This document shows, piece after piece, positions 32,733-41,988 of a DNA stretch of 64,000 nt (the stretch's first letter is position 1; every line of letters begins with the position of its first letter). The stretch is from the NCBI GenBank assembly GCA_036488875.1, contig DASXGW010000013.1:169281-233280 (forward strand), in the 5' to 3' direction. The notes below the pieces were generated by a model. The model was given only the letters and a program-made list of their open reading frames with translations. It was not told the DNA's origin and did not search any database. This DNA comes from Candidatus Baltobacteraceae bacterium. Lineage in GTDB: Bacteria; Vulcanimicrobiota; Vulcanimicrobiia; Vulcanimicrobiales; Vulcanimicrobiaceae. The position numbers were made by a program, and so were the translations under genes.

Positions 32733-34166
32733 ATGACGACTGCACGGGTTTCCCCCAACGGGGCCAAAACGCGTACCGAGACCGACTCGATGGGCAAGAT
32801 CGAGGTCCCGGCCGATAAGTACTACGGCGCGCAATCCGCGCGTTCGCTCATACACTTCGACATCGGTGACGGCGTCTGGCCGCGCGACGTGATGCCCAAG
32901 CAGGTCATCCGCGCGATGGCCACCCTCAAGAAGGCGGCCGCGCTGGTCAACCGCGACCTCGGAAAGCTCGATGGCACCCAGAGCGATCTCATCGTGAAAG
33001 CCGCCGACGAGGTGATCGACGGCAAGCTCGACGCGCACTTTCCGCTGCGCGTGTGGCAAACCGGCTCGGGGACGCAGACGAACATGAACGTCAACGAGGT
33101 CATCAGCAACCGCGCGATCGAGATCGCGGGCGGCGAGATGGGCTCGAAGAAGCCGGTGCATCCCAACGACCACGTCAACATGTCGCAATCGTCCAACGAC
33201 ACGTTTCCGACGGCCATGCACATGGCTGCCGCCGAAGCGATGGTCGCGATGCTGCCGGCGGTAGAGAAACTGCGCGACGCCATCAACGAGAAGGCGAAGC
33301 AGTGGTCGCACATCGTCAAAGTCGGCCGCACGCATCTGCAGGATGCGACGCCGCTAACGCTCGGCCAAGAGTTCTCCGGATACGTGACGCAGCTCGATCG
33401 CGCCATGGTGGCGTGCAAAGAAGCTTTGCATCACCTATACGATCTCGCTATCGGCGGCACGGCCGTCGGCACCGGCCTCAACGCGCATCCCGAGTTCGGC
33501 GAGCGGACCGCCAAGAAGATCTCGGAGCTGACCGGATTACCGTTCCGCTCGCATCCGAACAAGTTCACGGCACTGGCGTCGCACGACGATTTCGTGTTCG
33601 CGTCGGGCGCGCTCAAGATGCTGGGCGCCGCGCTCATGAAGATCGCCAACGACGTCCGCTGGCTGGCTTCGGGCCCCCGCGCCGGCATCGGCGAGTTGGT
33701 TTTGCCGGAGAACGAGCCGGGCAGCTCGATCATGCCGGGCAAGGTCAATCCGACGCAGTCCGAAGCGATGACCATGGTGGTCGCACAGGTGTACGGCAAC
33801 GATCTCGCGATTAGCTTCGGCGCGTCGCAGGGCAACTTCGAGCTCAACGTGTTCAACCCGGTGATGATCTACAACTTCCTGCACTCGTGCTCGCTGCTGC
33901 GCGACGCGTGCACGATGTTCCGCGAGCATGCGATCGAAGGACTCCAAGCCAACGAGGAACAGATCAAGAAGTACCTCGACGAGTCGCTGATGGTGGTCAC
34001 GGCGCTCGCGCCGCACATCGGCTACGATAAGGCGGCGGAGATCGCCAAACACGCACACCATAAGAAGAAGACGCTCAAGGAAGCGGCGCTGGAACTGGGA
34101 CACGTTACCGAGGAACAATACGACAAAGTCGTCGTTCCGAAGGAAATGACGTACCCCAAATCATGA
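32733..34166 (+). CDS. fumC: Fumarate hydratase class II
   Basis: A 477-residue iron-independent fumarase that converts fumarate to malate in the TCA cycle. The superfamily signature [19 protein letters not shown] is intact, as are [33 protein letters not shown] and [11 protein letters not shown], which hold substrate-binding and catalytic residues. ATG 32733 is chosen because homology starts soon after ([19 protein letters not shown]); the frame is open further upstream but has no protein-like sequence. Confidence 0.97.
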   Translation: MTTARVSPNGAKTRTETDSMGKIEVPADKYYGAQSARSLIHFDIGDGVWPRDVMPKQVIRAMATLKKAAALVNRDLGKLDGTQSDLIVKAADEVIDGKLDAHFPLRVWQTGSGTQTNMNVNEVISNRAIEIAGGEMGSKKPVHPNDHVNMSQSSNDTFPTAMHMAAAEAMVAMLPAVEKLRDAINEKAKQWSHIVKVGRTHLQDATPLTLGQEFSGYVTQLDRAMVACKEALHHLYDLAIGGTAVGTGLNAHPEFGERTAKKISELTGLPFRSHPNKFTALASHDDFVFASGALKMLGAALMKIANDVRWLASGPRAGIGELVLPENEPGSSIMPGKVNPTQSEAMTMVVAQVYGNDLAISFGASQGNFELNVFNPVMIYNFLHSCSLLRDACTMFREHAIEGLQANEEQIKKYLDESLMVVTALAPHIGYDKAAEIAKHAHHKKKTLKEAALELGHVTEEQYDKVVVPKEMTYPKS

Positions 34167-34213
34167 ATGATGCGGCATAGCCGCTGGGTCCCCCAAAGTA
34201 GCGAGCAACGCAT

Positions 34214-35953
34214 ATGACCGTCGTTGCCGCGATTGCTTTTGCCATCGCGCTCGTTTGCATCTGCTACGCGATCGCCGCACGCGGCCGCGAGCGGCGCTTT
34301 GCATCGATGTTCGAGAACAGCTCCGAGATGATGTGCATGTACGACGTCCACGGACATATCGTCAGGTTCAATCCGGCAGCCGTGCGGCGTCTGGGCGTGG
34401 GAAGCGAGCACGCGGGCAAGCACTTCAGCGTGCACGTTGCCGCCGAAGAGCGTGCCATGGTAGAGCATGCATTCGCGCAGACGCTTGCCGGCCAAGCCAA
34501 CGAACTCGCAACCGTGTTCGTCGATGCCCGCAGCACGCGCATCCCGGTCGTGACGAATCTCGCCCCGATCGTCGTGCACGGTCGAACGGTCGGCGTCGTG
34601 GGATCCGCGCGCGACGTGAGCGCCGAGCAGCAGTACGAGCAGAACATGCTCGCCAGTCAGGAGCGCTACCGCGCGCTGTTCGAACAGAGCGCGCACGCGA
34701 TGGCGGCGGTGAAACCCGACGGCACGATTTCCGCCATCAACGTCGCGATGGAGCGCCTCAGCGGCTATCGGAACGAGGAAATCGTGGGAAAGTCGGCGCT
34801 GATGTTTTCGCCGCCCGACCGCCGCGAGATGGCGCAGGAGCGATTGGCCGATCTCACCGTGCACCCCCGAGCGGTCGCCTACGACGCGACGCTCTTCTGT
34901 CGCGGCGATCACGAGATCCCCGTTTCCGTCGACGTGCTGCCCGTGCGCGTCAAGGAGCGCGTCGAAGCCTTTTATATGACGGTTAAGGATCTTACGCACG
35001 AACGCGCGCTGGCCAACCGGCTGACGGCAAAGGACGATCGATTCAGCGCGCTCTACCGCGTGGCTTCGTCCGCGGGCAGCGGCGGCACGCAAATCGATCG
35101 GGCGCTGGTGCTGGGAGCAGACTCGCTGGGCATGGCGTACGGGTTCGTGACGGAGCGCGGCGACGGCGGGTTCGTGGTCCGGCACCGGTTCGGTCCCGAA
35201 GACGGCTTGATTCCGTCCGCCGATGTCGGCGAGCGCCTCGCAGCAAGTCCGCGCGCGCTCGCATTCGACGACTTCGATGGCGGGAAGAGCTGCATCGGAA
35301 GCCGGATTTCGATTCGCGGCGAGACTTACGGTACGCTCGTGTTTCTCGATTTGCGTCCGCGCGAGCTGCAGTTCGATCAATCCGATCTCGATTTCATCGA
35401 TCTTCTGGTCGTCCTCGTCGGCGGTGCCGTCGCACGCGAAATCGACGATCGCGAGCTCGAGGCGCATTCGCTGCGCGACCCGCTTACGGGCTTGCCCAAC
35501 CGTACGAAGCTGGATCAGGAAATCACCCGCTCGATCGCGCGCGCACGCCGCTCGCAAGACGGGTTCGCGCTGCACTTCATCGATCTGGATCGCTTCAAGC
35601 CGATCAACGACGAGTGGGGACACGAGTCGGGCGACCTGGTTCTTCAACAGATCGCGCAGCGTCTGAACGAGATCGTTCGCAGCGCCGACCTGGTCGCGCG
35701 CATCGGCGGCGACGAGTTCGTCGTGCTTCAGGCGGGCGTCAAAGATACTGCGTCGACCGCCGAATTCGCGCAACGCGTCGCCGCGGCCGTCCGCAAGCCG
35801 ATTCGGCTGGACGACGAGCGTACCGCTTCGGTGGGGTGCAGCATCGGGCTCGCGTTCTTTCCGAAAGACGGCACGACGCCGGCAGCGTTGATTCGCGCCG
35901 CCGACGCCGCCATGTATCGCGCGAAGGAGCGCGGCCGCTCCGAAACGCCCTAA
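34214..35953 (+). CDS. PAS-PAS-GGDEF diguanylate cyclase
   Basis: A 579-residue membrane-anchored signalling protein. Order: one N-terminal membrane segment (1-22), PAS 1 (about 28-140, SMFENSSEMMCMYDVHGHIVRFN), PAS 2 (about 150-270, YRALFEQSAHAMAAVKPDGTI), a GAF-like region (about 280-415), and a GGDEF domain (about 425-575). The active-site GGDEF is at 498-502 and the inhibitory I-site RSAD at 489-492, so it should make c-di-GMP and be inhibited by it. No EAL domain is present. The stop overlaps the convergent gene by 3 bases. Confidence 0.93.
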   Translation: MTVVAAIAFAIALVCICYAIAARGRERRFASMFENSSEMMCMYDVHGHIVRFNPAAVRRLGVGSEHAGKHFSVHVAAEERAMVEHAFAQTLAGQANELATVFVDARSTRIPVVTNLAPIVVHGRTVGVVGSARDVSAEQQYEQNMLASQERYRALFEQSAHAMAAVKPDGTISAINVAMERLSGYRNEEIVGKSALMFSPPDRREMAQERLADLTVHPRAVAYDATLFCRGDHEIPVSVDVLPVRVKERVEAFYMTVKDLTHERALANRLTAKDDRFSALYRVASSAGSGGTQIDRALVLGADSLGMAYGFVTERGDGGFVVRHRFGPEDGLIPSADVGERLAASPRALAFDDFDGGKSCIGSRISIRGETYGTLVFLDLRPRELQFDQSDLDFIDLLVVLVGGAVAREIDDRELEAHSLRDPLTGLPNRTKLDQEITRSIARARRSQDGFALHFIDLDRFKPINDEWGHESGDLVLQQIAQRLNEIVRSADLVARIGGDEFVVLQAGVKDTASTAEFAQRVAAAVRKPIRLDDERTASVGCSIGLAFFPKDGTTPAALIRAADAAMYRAKERGRSETP

Positions 35954-36876
35954 AGCCCCTCGATCGAAAACGCCGCGGCGTCGCCGCGATAGGTTCCGAT
36001 GCCCACGATGCCGCCGTCGGGGGCGAAGGCGTATCCGCACTCAAAGCGCCACCCCGGAGCGCGCACGAGGTCGTCGAGGCGATGCAGCGATCCGTTGACC
36101 CAAAGAAATGCGTAGTGACGTCCGTCGCCGTCTTCGATCATGCCGATGACCCGGTCGCGCGAATCGATAGCGTACGCGACGCTCGCGGCGGCCGAGTTCG
36201 CGGGTTCGATCGCCGATCCGCCGATCCACGCGCGCGCGTGCGATGCGGCGGCGAATGCCGCTCCCTTGCCCGGCGGAACGTCGGCGCCGGCGGCGTCTCC
36301 GGCGGCGGTAATCCCGATGGCAACCCCGGGTCCCAGCGCCTCGCGCGTACGGTCGTGCCAGCGCATCGCCACGAAGCGTTCGTTTTGCGAAACGACGTTC
36401 GAGGGCGCCGGAACGCCGTTGATGTAGGCGGTATATCCGGCCGTATACAGGCCGGCCGTTGCAAGCGCGACGCCGTTGCCCATATTCAAGCATTGATTGC
36501 TGCGCAGGTGGAGCACGACCGGCGCGTACTGTCCCGACGTGTCGTCGAGATCGACGATCGCCGGAGATTGCATCGTGGCGATGACCGAGCCGTCGCTCAG
36601 CGTCCCCGCCAGCACCGGCCCGAGCGACGATTGCGGAAAGTTCTCGCACAGGCGCCGCAGGTCGCCGAGCACCTGCGCGTCGCCGATTGGCGCGACCGGC
36701 CGCGCTCCGTGCCAAACGACGGTGCGCGTGAGGTATCCCCGAACGGTAACGACGGCCGAAACCTCACCGCGGGCCGATACCGTCATCAGCGCGCGCCCTC
36801 CGAACGGATCGATCGTCGCGTGGTTTGGCAGCTTGAGGAGATGCACCGTTATCGCGGCGAGGACCAGAGCGTGCAT
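35950..36876 (-). CDS. Secreted protein with HAF-like repeat, function unknown
   Basis: A 308-residue protein with an N-terminal hydrophobic segment (MHALVLAAITVHLL) and beta-rich repeats. Phrases such as YAIDSRDRVIGMIEDGDGRHYAFLWVNGSLHRL and YAFAPDGGIVGIGTYRGDAAAFS resemble HAF repeats, which occur in extracellular beta-propeller-like proteins. No catalytic motif is seen. Its ATG overlaps the MFS stop by ATGA, so it is translated after the transporter gene. Confidence 0.65.
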   Translation of the reverse strand: MHALVLAAITVHLLKLPNHATIDPFGGRALMTVSARGEVSAVVTVRGYLTRTVVWHGARPVAPIGDAQVLGDLRRLCENFPQSSLGPVLAGTLSDGSVIATMQSPAIVDLDDTSGQYAPVVLHLRSNQCLNMGNGVALATAGLYTAGYTAYINGVPAPSNVVSQNERFVAMRWHDRTREALGPGVAIGITAAGDAAGADVPPGKGAAFAAASHARAWIGGSAIEPANSAAASVAYAIDSRDRVIGMIEDGDGRHYAFLWVNGSLHRLDDLVRAPGWRFECGYAFAPDGGIVGIGTYRGDAAAFSIEGL

Positions 36877-38102
36877 CAACGCGTCTCGTTTCGCAGCGTC
36901 GGAATCGATACGGCGACGGCGGCGATGACGATGTAGCCGACCGCGCCGATCCACATCGCCGCGAGCGGCGAATATTTATCGGATACGTAGCCAAAAATCA
37001 ATACGCCCGGCGCAATCGACGAGAGGACGATCAGCCGCACGGCACCCATGACTCGGCCGATCATCGCTTCGGGCGAGACGCGCATGCGAAAACCGATGAT
37101 CTGCGCGACTTCGAAGTTGGCGACGGTGTTCGCTGCCGCCCAGAAGGCCGCTGCTAGCCAGAGATTCTTCGTCAGCACGACGGGTATGAAAATGAGGGCG
37201 TCAATCGCGTACGCCATGGTGAGGGCGCGTCCGAACGGCCAGCGGCGCGCGAACTTCGCGGCAAACGCCGCCCCGGCTACGGCTCCGCCGGCGGCAATGC
37301 CCAGAAAGATACCCACCTGCTGATCCGTCGCGCCAAAGCCTTTTTTCAGAAAGGGAATTAATATTGCATAGCAACCGAAACCGAAGAAGTTGAACGCGAG
37401 GCCGGCGAGCGTTTGAACTCGCATGGTGAGGTCGCCCCAGAGCTGTTGGAATCCGAGCATCACGTCGTTGCGCAGTTGAGCGAGCGACGGCAATCCGCCG
37501 GCGGTCTCGGGGCCGAGTGTCCCGATGCGCGACAGCGAGATTTGCGAAGCAAGGTAGGTCAGCGCATTGAGCGTTAACGCCGGAAGCGGACCGAAGTACG
37601 CGAACAAGGCACCCCCGACGACCGGTGCGACCAGGTTCGACGTGTTTTCCGAAGCGATCAGCACCGCGATGGCTTCCGTCGACCGTTCGCGTCCGAGCAT
37701 GTAGGGGATACTCGACGATTGTCCGCCTAAAAAGGCGGCGGCGCAGGTCGAGATGACCACTAATCCGCCGTAGATCATCGGCAGCGTGAGGAAGTGCAAC
37801 CAGTAGGCGATCGCAAAGAACGCCATGACGGCAAAGCGCACGGCGTCGCAGCCGATCATCAGCTTGCGGCGGTCGAGCCGATCGGCCAACGATCCGCCGA
37901 TCAATGCGAAGACGGAGAACGGCACGGTCTCGCAGATGAAGGCGCCGCCGGTCGACAGCGCCGAGTGCGTCAAGTGATAGGCCAGCAGCGGAACGGCGAG
38001 CGTGCGCAAGCCGTCGCCCAGCATGCTGAGCGACTGCCCGATGAAATACTGTCGAAAAGCGCGCGAGCGAAAGATGCTCGGCGCGGCCTGCGCGGAAAGC
38101 AT
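36876..38102 (-). CDS. MFS transporter (EntS-like)
   Basis: A 408-residue major-facilitator protein with 12 predicted membrane segments. The N-terminal RQYFIGQSLSMLGDGLRTLAVPLLAYHLTHS and the loop GGSLADRLDRRKLMI, the conserved A-type motif between segments 2 and 3, fit the EntS/MFS_3 branch, whose members export siderophores or drugs. No siderophore genes are nearby, so the cargo is unknown. Confidence 0.88.
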   Translation of the reverse strand: MLSAQAAPSIFRSRAFRQYFIGQSLSMLGDGLRTLAVPLLAYHLTHSALSTGGAFICETVPFSVFALIGGSLADRLDRRKLMIGCDAVRFAVMAFFAIAYWLHFLTLPMIYGGLVVISTCAAAFLGGQSSSIPYMLGRERSTEAIAVLIASENTSNLVAPVVGGALFAYFGPLPALTLNALTYLASQISLSRIGTLGPETAGGLPSLAQLRNDVMLGFQQLWGDLTMRVQTLAGLAFNFFGFGCYAILIPFLKKGFGATDQQVGIFLGIAAGGAVAGAAFAAKFARRWPFGRALTMAYAIDALIFIPVVLTKNLWLAAAFWAAANTVANFEVAQIIGFRMRVSPEAMIGRVMGAVRLIVLSSIAPGVLIFGYVSDKYSPLAAMWIGAVGYIVIAAVAVSIPTLRNETR

Positions 38103-38111
38103 CGAACTCCT

Positions 38112-38888
38112 CTAAAGGTGTTTCCAGATCAAACTTACGGCGGCAATGGCCAATGCTACTGCGACGGCGATGAGAAGTTGAGGAGATTTCAGTCGCAGCG
38201 AGAGCCGCGCGCCGATTGGACCGCCCAGCAGGCCGCCGAGAATCAGCGGAATCGCACCGCTGACGTCAACGTCACGCTCCCACGCGTGCGTTGCCAAACC
38301 CACCGGCGACGTCAGGAGGATCGCAAACTGGGACGTCGCGCCGATCGCGTGTGCTGGGAGTTCTGAGAAGTACAGCAAGGTCGGCACCAGCACGATGCCG
38401 CCGCCCAATCCGAAAAGGCTGGAAAACAGACCGATGACCAAACCGATCCCGAACGCCGCGCGATGCGACATACCTTTGAGGCGCGCGACGTGGTAGTGCT
38501 CCGGCCTGCCCGCGAGGCGGCGTTCCGCGTTCCAGAACATATCGACGGCGACCGCGACCAAGATCGCGGCTAGGATCCAATCGAAGAGCTTCGCCGGCAT
38601 ATGCAGCGCCAAAATCGCGCCGAGTATGCTGGTCGGCAATCCGCCGAGCGCGATGATGAGCCCGATCTTTACGTGGACGCGCCGATGCCAAAGATACGTG
38701 GCGACGCTGCTCGCACTGTTGGCCACGATGAGCACGAGCGATGTGCCGGCGGCTTCGGCCGGTGCGAATCCGAGAAACAGCCGCAGAATGGGGACGAAGA
38801 TGAATCCGCCGCCCAAGCCGACCATCGAGCCGAAGACGCTCGCGACGAACGCCGCGGCGAAGAGTTCCACCCCACCGCGCGTCAGCAT
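38112..38888 (-). CDS. TauE/SafE-family membrane permease
   Basis: A 258-residue protein with about eight membrane segments in two related halves. Each half has the family glycine motif: VFGSMVGLGGGFIFVPIL (first) and LFSSLFGLGGGIVLVPTL (second). The family moves sulfite, sulfoacetate or other small organosulfur anions across the inner membrane. Neighbouring genes give no hint of the substrate. ATG start; 9 bases before the MFS gene on the same strand. Confidence 0.9.
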   Translation of the reverse strand: MLTRGGVELFAAAFVASVFGSMVGLGGGFIFVPILRLFLGFAPAEAAGTSLVLIVANSASSVATYLWHRRVHVKIGLIIALGGLPTSILGAILALHMPAKLFDWILAAILVAVAVDMFWNAERRLAGRPEHYHVARLKGMSHRAAFGIGLVIGLFSSLFGLGGGIVLVPTLLYFSELPAHAIGATSQFAILLTSPVGLATHAWERDVDVSGAIPLILGGLLGGPIGARLSLRLKSPQLLIAVAVALAIAAVSLIWKHL

Positions 38889-38897
38889 AGCGGTTTC

Positions 38898-40817
38898 TTA
38901 GGCCGGCTGTAACTCGGGGGGAGCCGGCGGAGGCGATGCCGGGGTCCCTGCCGCTTTAAGGCTCTTGACGTTGTAGATCTTGATGGGCTGAACTTTGCCT
39001 TTTACCGCGACCGGCTCGAGTTCGTCAACGTCGACGATCTCTTTGCATTCCGAATAGGTCGACTCGCTGATAATGATTTCGCCGCCTTTGGCGACGTTAT
39101 ACAAACGCGCCGCCACGTTGACGTTGTCGCCGATGACGGTGTAGTTCATGCGCGAACTGGCACCCAGGTTGCCCATCACGAGCTCGCCGGTGTTGATCCC
39201 CATGCCTACCGTGAACTCTTTTTTGCCCTCGGCTTTCCACTTTGCCGACAACTCGAGGATCTTCTCTTGCTGCTTGACCGCGGAGATGACGGCGTTCTTC
39301 GCGTCGTCGGGCGTTTGATACGGCGCCGAGAAGACCGCCATGACGCAGTCGCCGATGAACTTGTCGACATAGCCGCCGTACTCGAAGATGATGTTGCACA
39401 TCTCTTCGAAGTACTCGTTGAGCTGCGTGTAGATCTCTTCCGGGGTCATCGTTTCGCTCATCGACGTGAAGCCGCGAATGTCGCTGTAGAAAATCGTCGC
39501 CTTGACGCGTTTGCCCTTGAGCGCGAGCGCCCCCTTCGGGTCGTCTTGCTTGAGGATGTCTGCCACGATCGCCGGGCTAACGTGCATGCCGAACATGTTG
39601 GTCACCATGCGCCGCTGCGAGCCCTCGTTGATCACGCGGTAGATCGCCACGAACATCGTGCCCAGAATCATCGCGCCGACGACGTGGACCAAGTCGATCC
39701 AAATCAGGAGCTTGACGAAAATCGCCAAGTTCAGGTAGGCGTAAACGACGGTAGCAAACAGCGAAATGAGAATCGCTTGCGACGTCCGCATCAGCGTGAA
39801 CGATACGGCGGCCAGCAGCGGCAGTCCGATAGCCAGCAAAATGTCGAACCAAATGGGTGCGACTCGCAGGAAATACCCGCGCATCAGTTGGTCGGCAAAA
39901 CGGGCGTTGATGAAAAGTCCCGGACGGCGTCCGCGCGCGGTATCCGCATAGTCGGTCAGGGCCGTAGCCGTTCCACCGATGTAAATGATCGCGCCCTTTG
40001 CGAAAACGCGAAGCTCGCTGACGCTCATTGAGTAGGTGCTTGAAAACGATTCGATACCACGACCCGGATATTCGGGCTGCAGCGTCTCTGTTTCGGTTTC
40101 TAGGTCTTGGTGATGCTGCATTCGGGGCGGCAGAAGCAGCATAACGCCCTGGTACGTCGGAACGGCCTGCAGATTGAGAGGCTTTCCATAAAACGTCGAC
40201 ACGCCGGCCGCGGCGAGTGCATAGAAGTGCTGGTTGCTGTGTTCGCCCGTGCTGCCCGTATCGATCTCGATGGGTTGGCCGATGACGTAGCCGCCGGGCG
40301 TATCGAGGGTGGTATGGCCGAGCGCAGCCGCGTAGGGCGCTAACGCCGGATCGGTGGCCTCAACGCCGATCTGGCCGGTGGAGGTCGTATTTACCGTATA
40401 TCCGAGGACGGAAGGCATGGCGCGCAATCCGTCCGCGAAACATTTGTCGTCCTGCGGACCGAAGCGGCTCGGGTTGAGAAAGTCGATATCGAAGACGACG
40501 GTCTTAGCGCCGGCCGCTTTGAGTTTCTTTACGAGCTGTCCGTAATAGCAGCGCGGGAACGGAAAGCCCATCTTCTTGTAGGTGATATCGTCGACGTCGA
40601 TGATGCCGATATTTGGGTTTGGCTCGCCATCGTAAGCCGGTTGGCCGAAGCCGAGCTGCTGCGAGTAATCCATGACGCCGACGTGGGCTACCAAGTCGGC
40701 GATTCGATTGGCTAATGGGAAAGTACTGAGCGGGAGAAGCTGGAGCGTTTCGCCGATGGCGCTTGCGAGCGCGCCAAGGGCTAAGGCGATGACGAGTGCG
40801 CGGACCTTAGCCGGCAT
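38898..40817 (-). CDS. CHASE2-domain adenylate/guanylate cyclase
   Basis: A 639-residue receptor cyclase. After one membrane segment comes an extracytoplasmic CHASE2 sensor domain (about 40-315: IGIIDVDDITYKKMGFPFPR, VVFDIDFLNPSR), three membrane segments (about 320-400) and a class III cyclase domain (about 430-610). The metal-binding aspartates lie in FYSDIRGFTSM and DKFIGDCVMAVF, and GDNVNVAARL supplies the transition-state Asn and Arg, so it should be active. A Pro/Ala tail ends the protein. A good ribosome-binding site (AGGAGGAG) precedes ATG 40817. Confidence 0.93.
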   Translation of the reverse strand: MPAKVRALVIALALGALASAIGETLQLLPLSTFPLANRIADLVAHVGVMDYSQQLGFGQPAYDGEPNPNIGIIDVDDITYKKMGFPFPRCYYGQLVKKLKAAGAKTVVFDIDFLNPSRFGPQDDKCFADGLRAMPSVLGYTVNTTSTGQIGVEATDPALAPYAAALGHTTLDTPGGYVIGQPIEIDTGSTGEHSNQHFYALAAAGVSTFYGKPLNLQAVPTYQGVMLLLPPRMQHHQDLETETETLQPEYPGRGIESFSSTYSMSVSELRVFAKGAIIYIGGTATALTDYADTARGRRPGLFINARFADQLMRGYFLRVAPIWFDILLAIGLPLLAAVSFTLMRTSQAILISLFATVVYAYLNLAIFVKLLIWIDLVHVVGAMILGTMFVAIYRVINEGSQRRMVTNMFGMHVSPAIVADILKQDDPKGALALKGKRVKATIFYSDIRGFTSMSETMTPEEIYTQLNEYFEEMCNIIFEYGGYVDKFIGDCVMAVFSAPYQTPDDAKNAVISAVKQQEKILELSAKWKAEGKKEFTVGMGINTGELVMGNLGASSRMNYTVIGDNVNVAARLYNVAKGGEIIISESTYSECKEIVDVDELEPVAVKGKVQPIKIYNVKSLKAAGTPASPPPAPPELQPA

Positions 40818-40834
40818 GAGCTCCTCCTCTTACG

Positions 40835-41395
40835 TTAGTTCGCTCTACCTATGTATCGGCGGTCGCGGGTGTCGATGCGAATGACGTTGCCGCTCTCGAC
40901 GAAGAGGGGGACCTGAACGGTCGCGCCCGTCTCGAGCTTGGCCGGCTTGGTCGTGTTAGTGGCGGTGTCGCCCTTGAAGCCGGGATCGGTTTCGACGATC
41001 TTCAACTCGACGTGCGCCGGAAGGTCGACGCCGATTGGTGTGCCGTCGTGAAACTGCACGTCGACGACCATGCCGTCTTTGAGAAAGTCGGCCGGACCGC
41101 CGATGAGGTCGCGCTGGATGGTGACGTTTTCGAACGACTCCTGATCCATGAAGTGGAACCCGTCCGCGTCGTTATAAAGCATCTGCATCGAGCGGTTGTC
41201 CACGGTCGCGCGCTCGAGTTTTTCGCCGGCGCGGAACGTGCGCTCCAAGGTCGTGCCGGTTTTCACGTTCTTGAGGCGCGTGCGGACGAAGGCCGACCCT
41301 TTTCCAGGCTTGACGTGCAGGAACTCGATGACGGTCCAGAGGTTCCCGTCCACGACGATCGTCACGCCGTTACGGAGATCGTTCGACGAAATCAT
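40835..41395 (-). CDS. efp: Translation elongation factor P
   Basis: A 186-residue EF-P, which enters stalled ribosomes to help form bonds between consecutive prolines. All three beta-barrel domains are present. The loop that is modified in many bacteria is HVKPGKGSAF, with Lys32 at its tip, so a lysine-type EF-P. The C-terminal signature ETGATVQVPLFVESGNVIRIDTR is intact. ATG 41395 overlaps the plsY stop (ATGA). The many proline-rich proteins encoded here (12617 and 13803 genes) give EF-P likely targets. Confidence 0.96.
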   Translation of the reverse strand: MISSNDLRNGVTIVVDGNLWTVIEFLHVKPGKGSAFVRTRLKNVKTGTTLERTFRAGEKLERATVDNRSMQMLYNDADGFHFMDQESFENVTIQRDLIGGPADFLKDGMVVDVQFHDGTPIGVDLPAHVELKIVETDPGFKGDTATNTTKPAKLETGATVQVPLFVESGNVIRIDTRDRRYIGRAN

Positions 41396-41988
41396 AGGGG
41401 CCTGGGCTTCGACAGGCGGATAGGGCCTTCCGTCCCGGCGCGGATGCGACCGATGTTGTCACGGTGCTTGAATACGATAAGTATCGCAGCGAAAACCCCA
41501 TATGCCGTCTCCACGATCGACCCCGTAACGAACCACAGCGCGATCGGTGCGAGGATGCTGCCGAACATCGAGCCGACCGACGAGTAACGCGTGATCGCGG
41601 CGCCGGCAATCCATCCCGCGACCGCGACGAGTCCGGCCGGCCAGCACAATCCGAAGATCGCACCGAACGACGTCGCGACGCCTTTGCCGCCTTTGAACTT
41701 CAGCCACGGCGAATAGCAATGACCCAGCACCGCGCCCGCAGCGACGATTGCAGCGTAAACGTGTCCGAAGTACGCGTTCGCCAAAAATGCCGGTACGAAG
41801 CCCTTGAGCGCGTCGAGCAGCAGAACGGCAGCGGCTCCGCCTTTTCCGAGCGTGCGCAGCGCGTTCATCGCGCCGATATTCCCCGAGCCCTGCGTGCGAA
41901 TATCGGTACGGTAGAAGAAGCGTCCGATAACGTAACCGAATGGAACCGACCCGATGAGGAAAGCGAGGATGAAAGCGACGGCTATCAC
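41392..41988 (-). CDS. plsY: Glycerol-3-phosphate acyltransferase PlsY
   Basis: A 198-residue inner-membrane enzyme that transfers an acyl group from acyl-phosphate to glycerol-3-phosphate, the first step of phospholipid synthesis. The three family motifs are present: GSGNIGAMNALR (about 36-47), the GHCYSPWLKFKGGKGVATSFG stretch (about 90-110) and FKHRDNIGRI near the end. Start is GTG 41988, overlapping the der stop by GTGA. Confidence 0.94.
   Translation of the reverse strand: MIAVAFILAFLIGSVPFGYVIGRFFYRTDIRTQGSGNIGAMNALRTLGKGGAAAVLLLDALKGFVPAFLANAYFGHVYAAIVAAGAVLGHCYSPWLKFKGGKGVATSFGAIFGLCWPAGLVAVAGWIAGAAITRYSSVGSMFGSILAPIALWFVTGSIVETAYGVFAAILIVFKHRDNIGRIRAGTEGPIRLSKPRPL

Noticed and set aside
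34022-36040. A 672-codon minus-strand frame opposite the GGDEF gene
   Set aside because: The plus strand carries PAS, PAS and GGDEF motifs in order; the minus frame has none.
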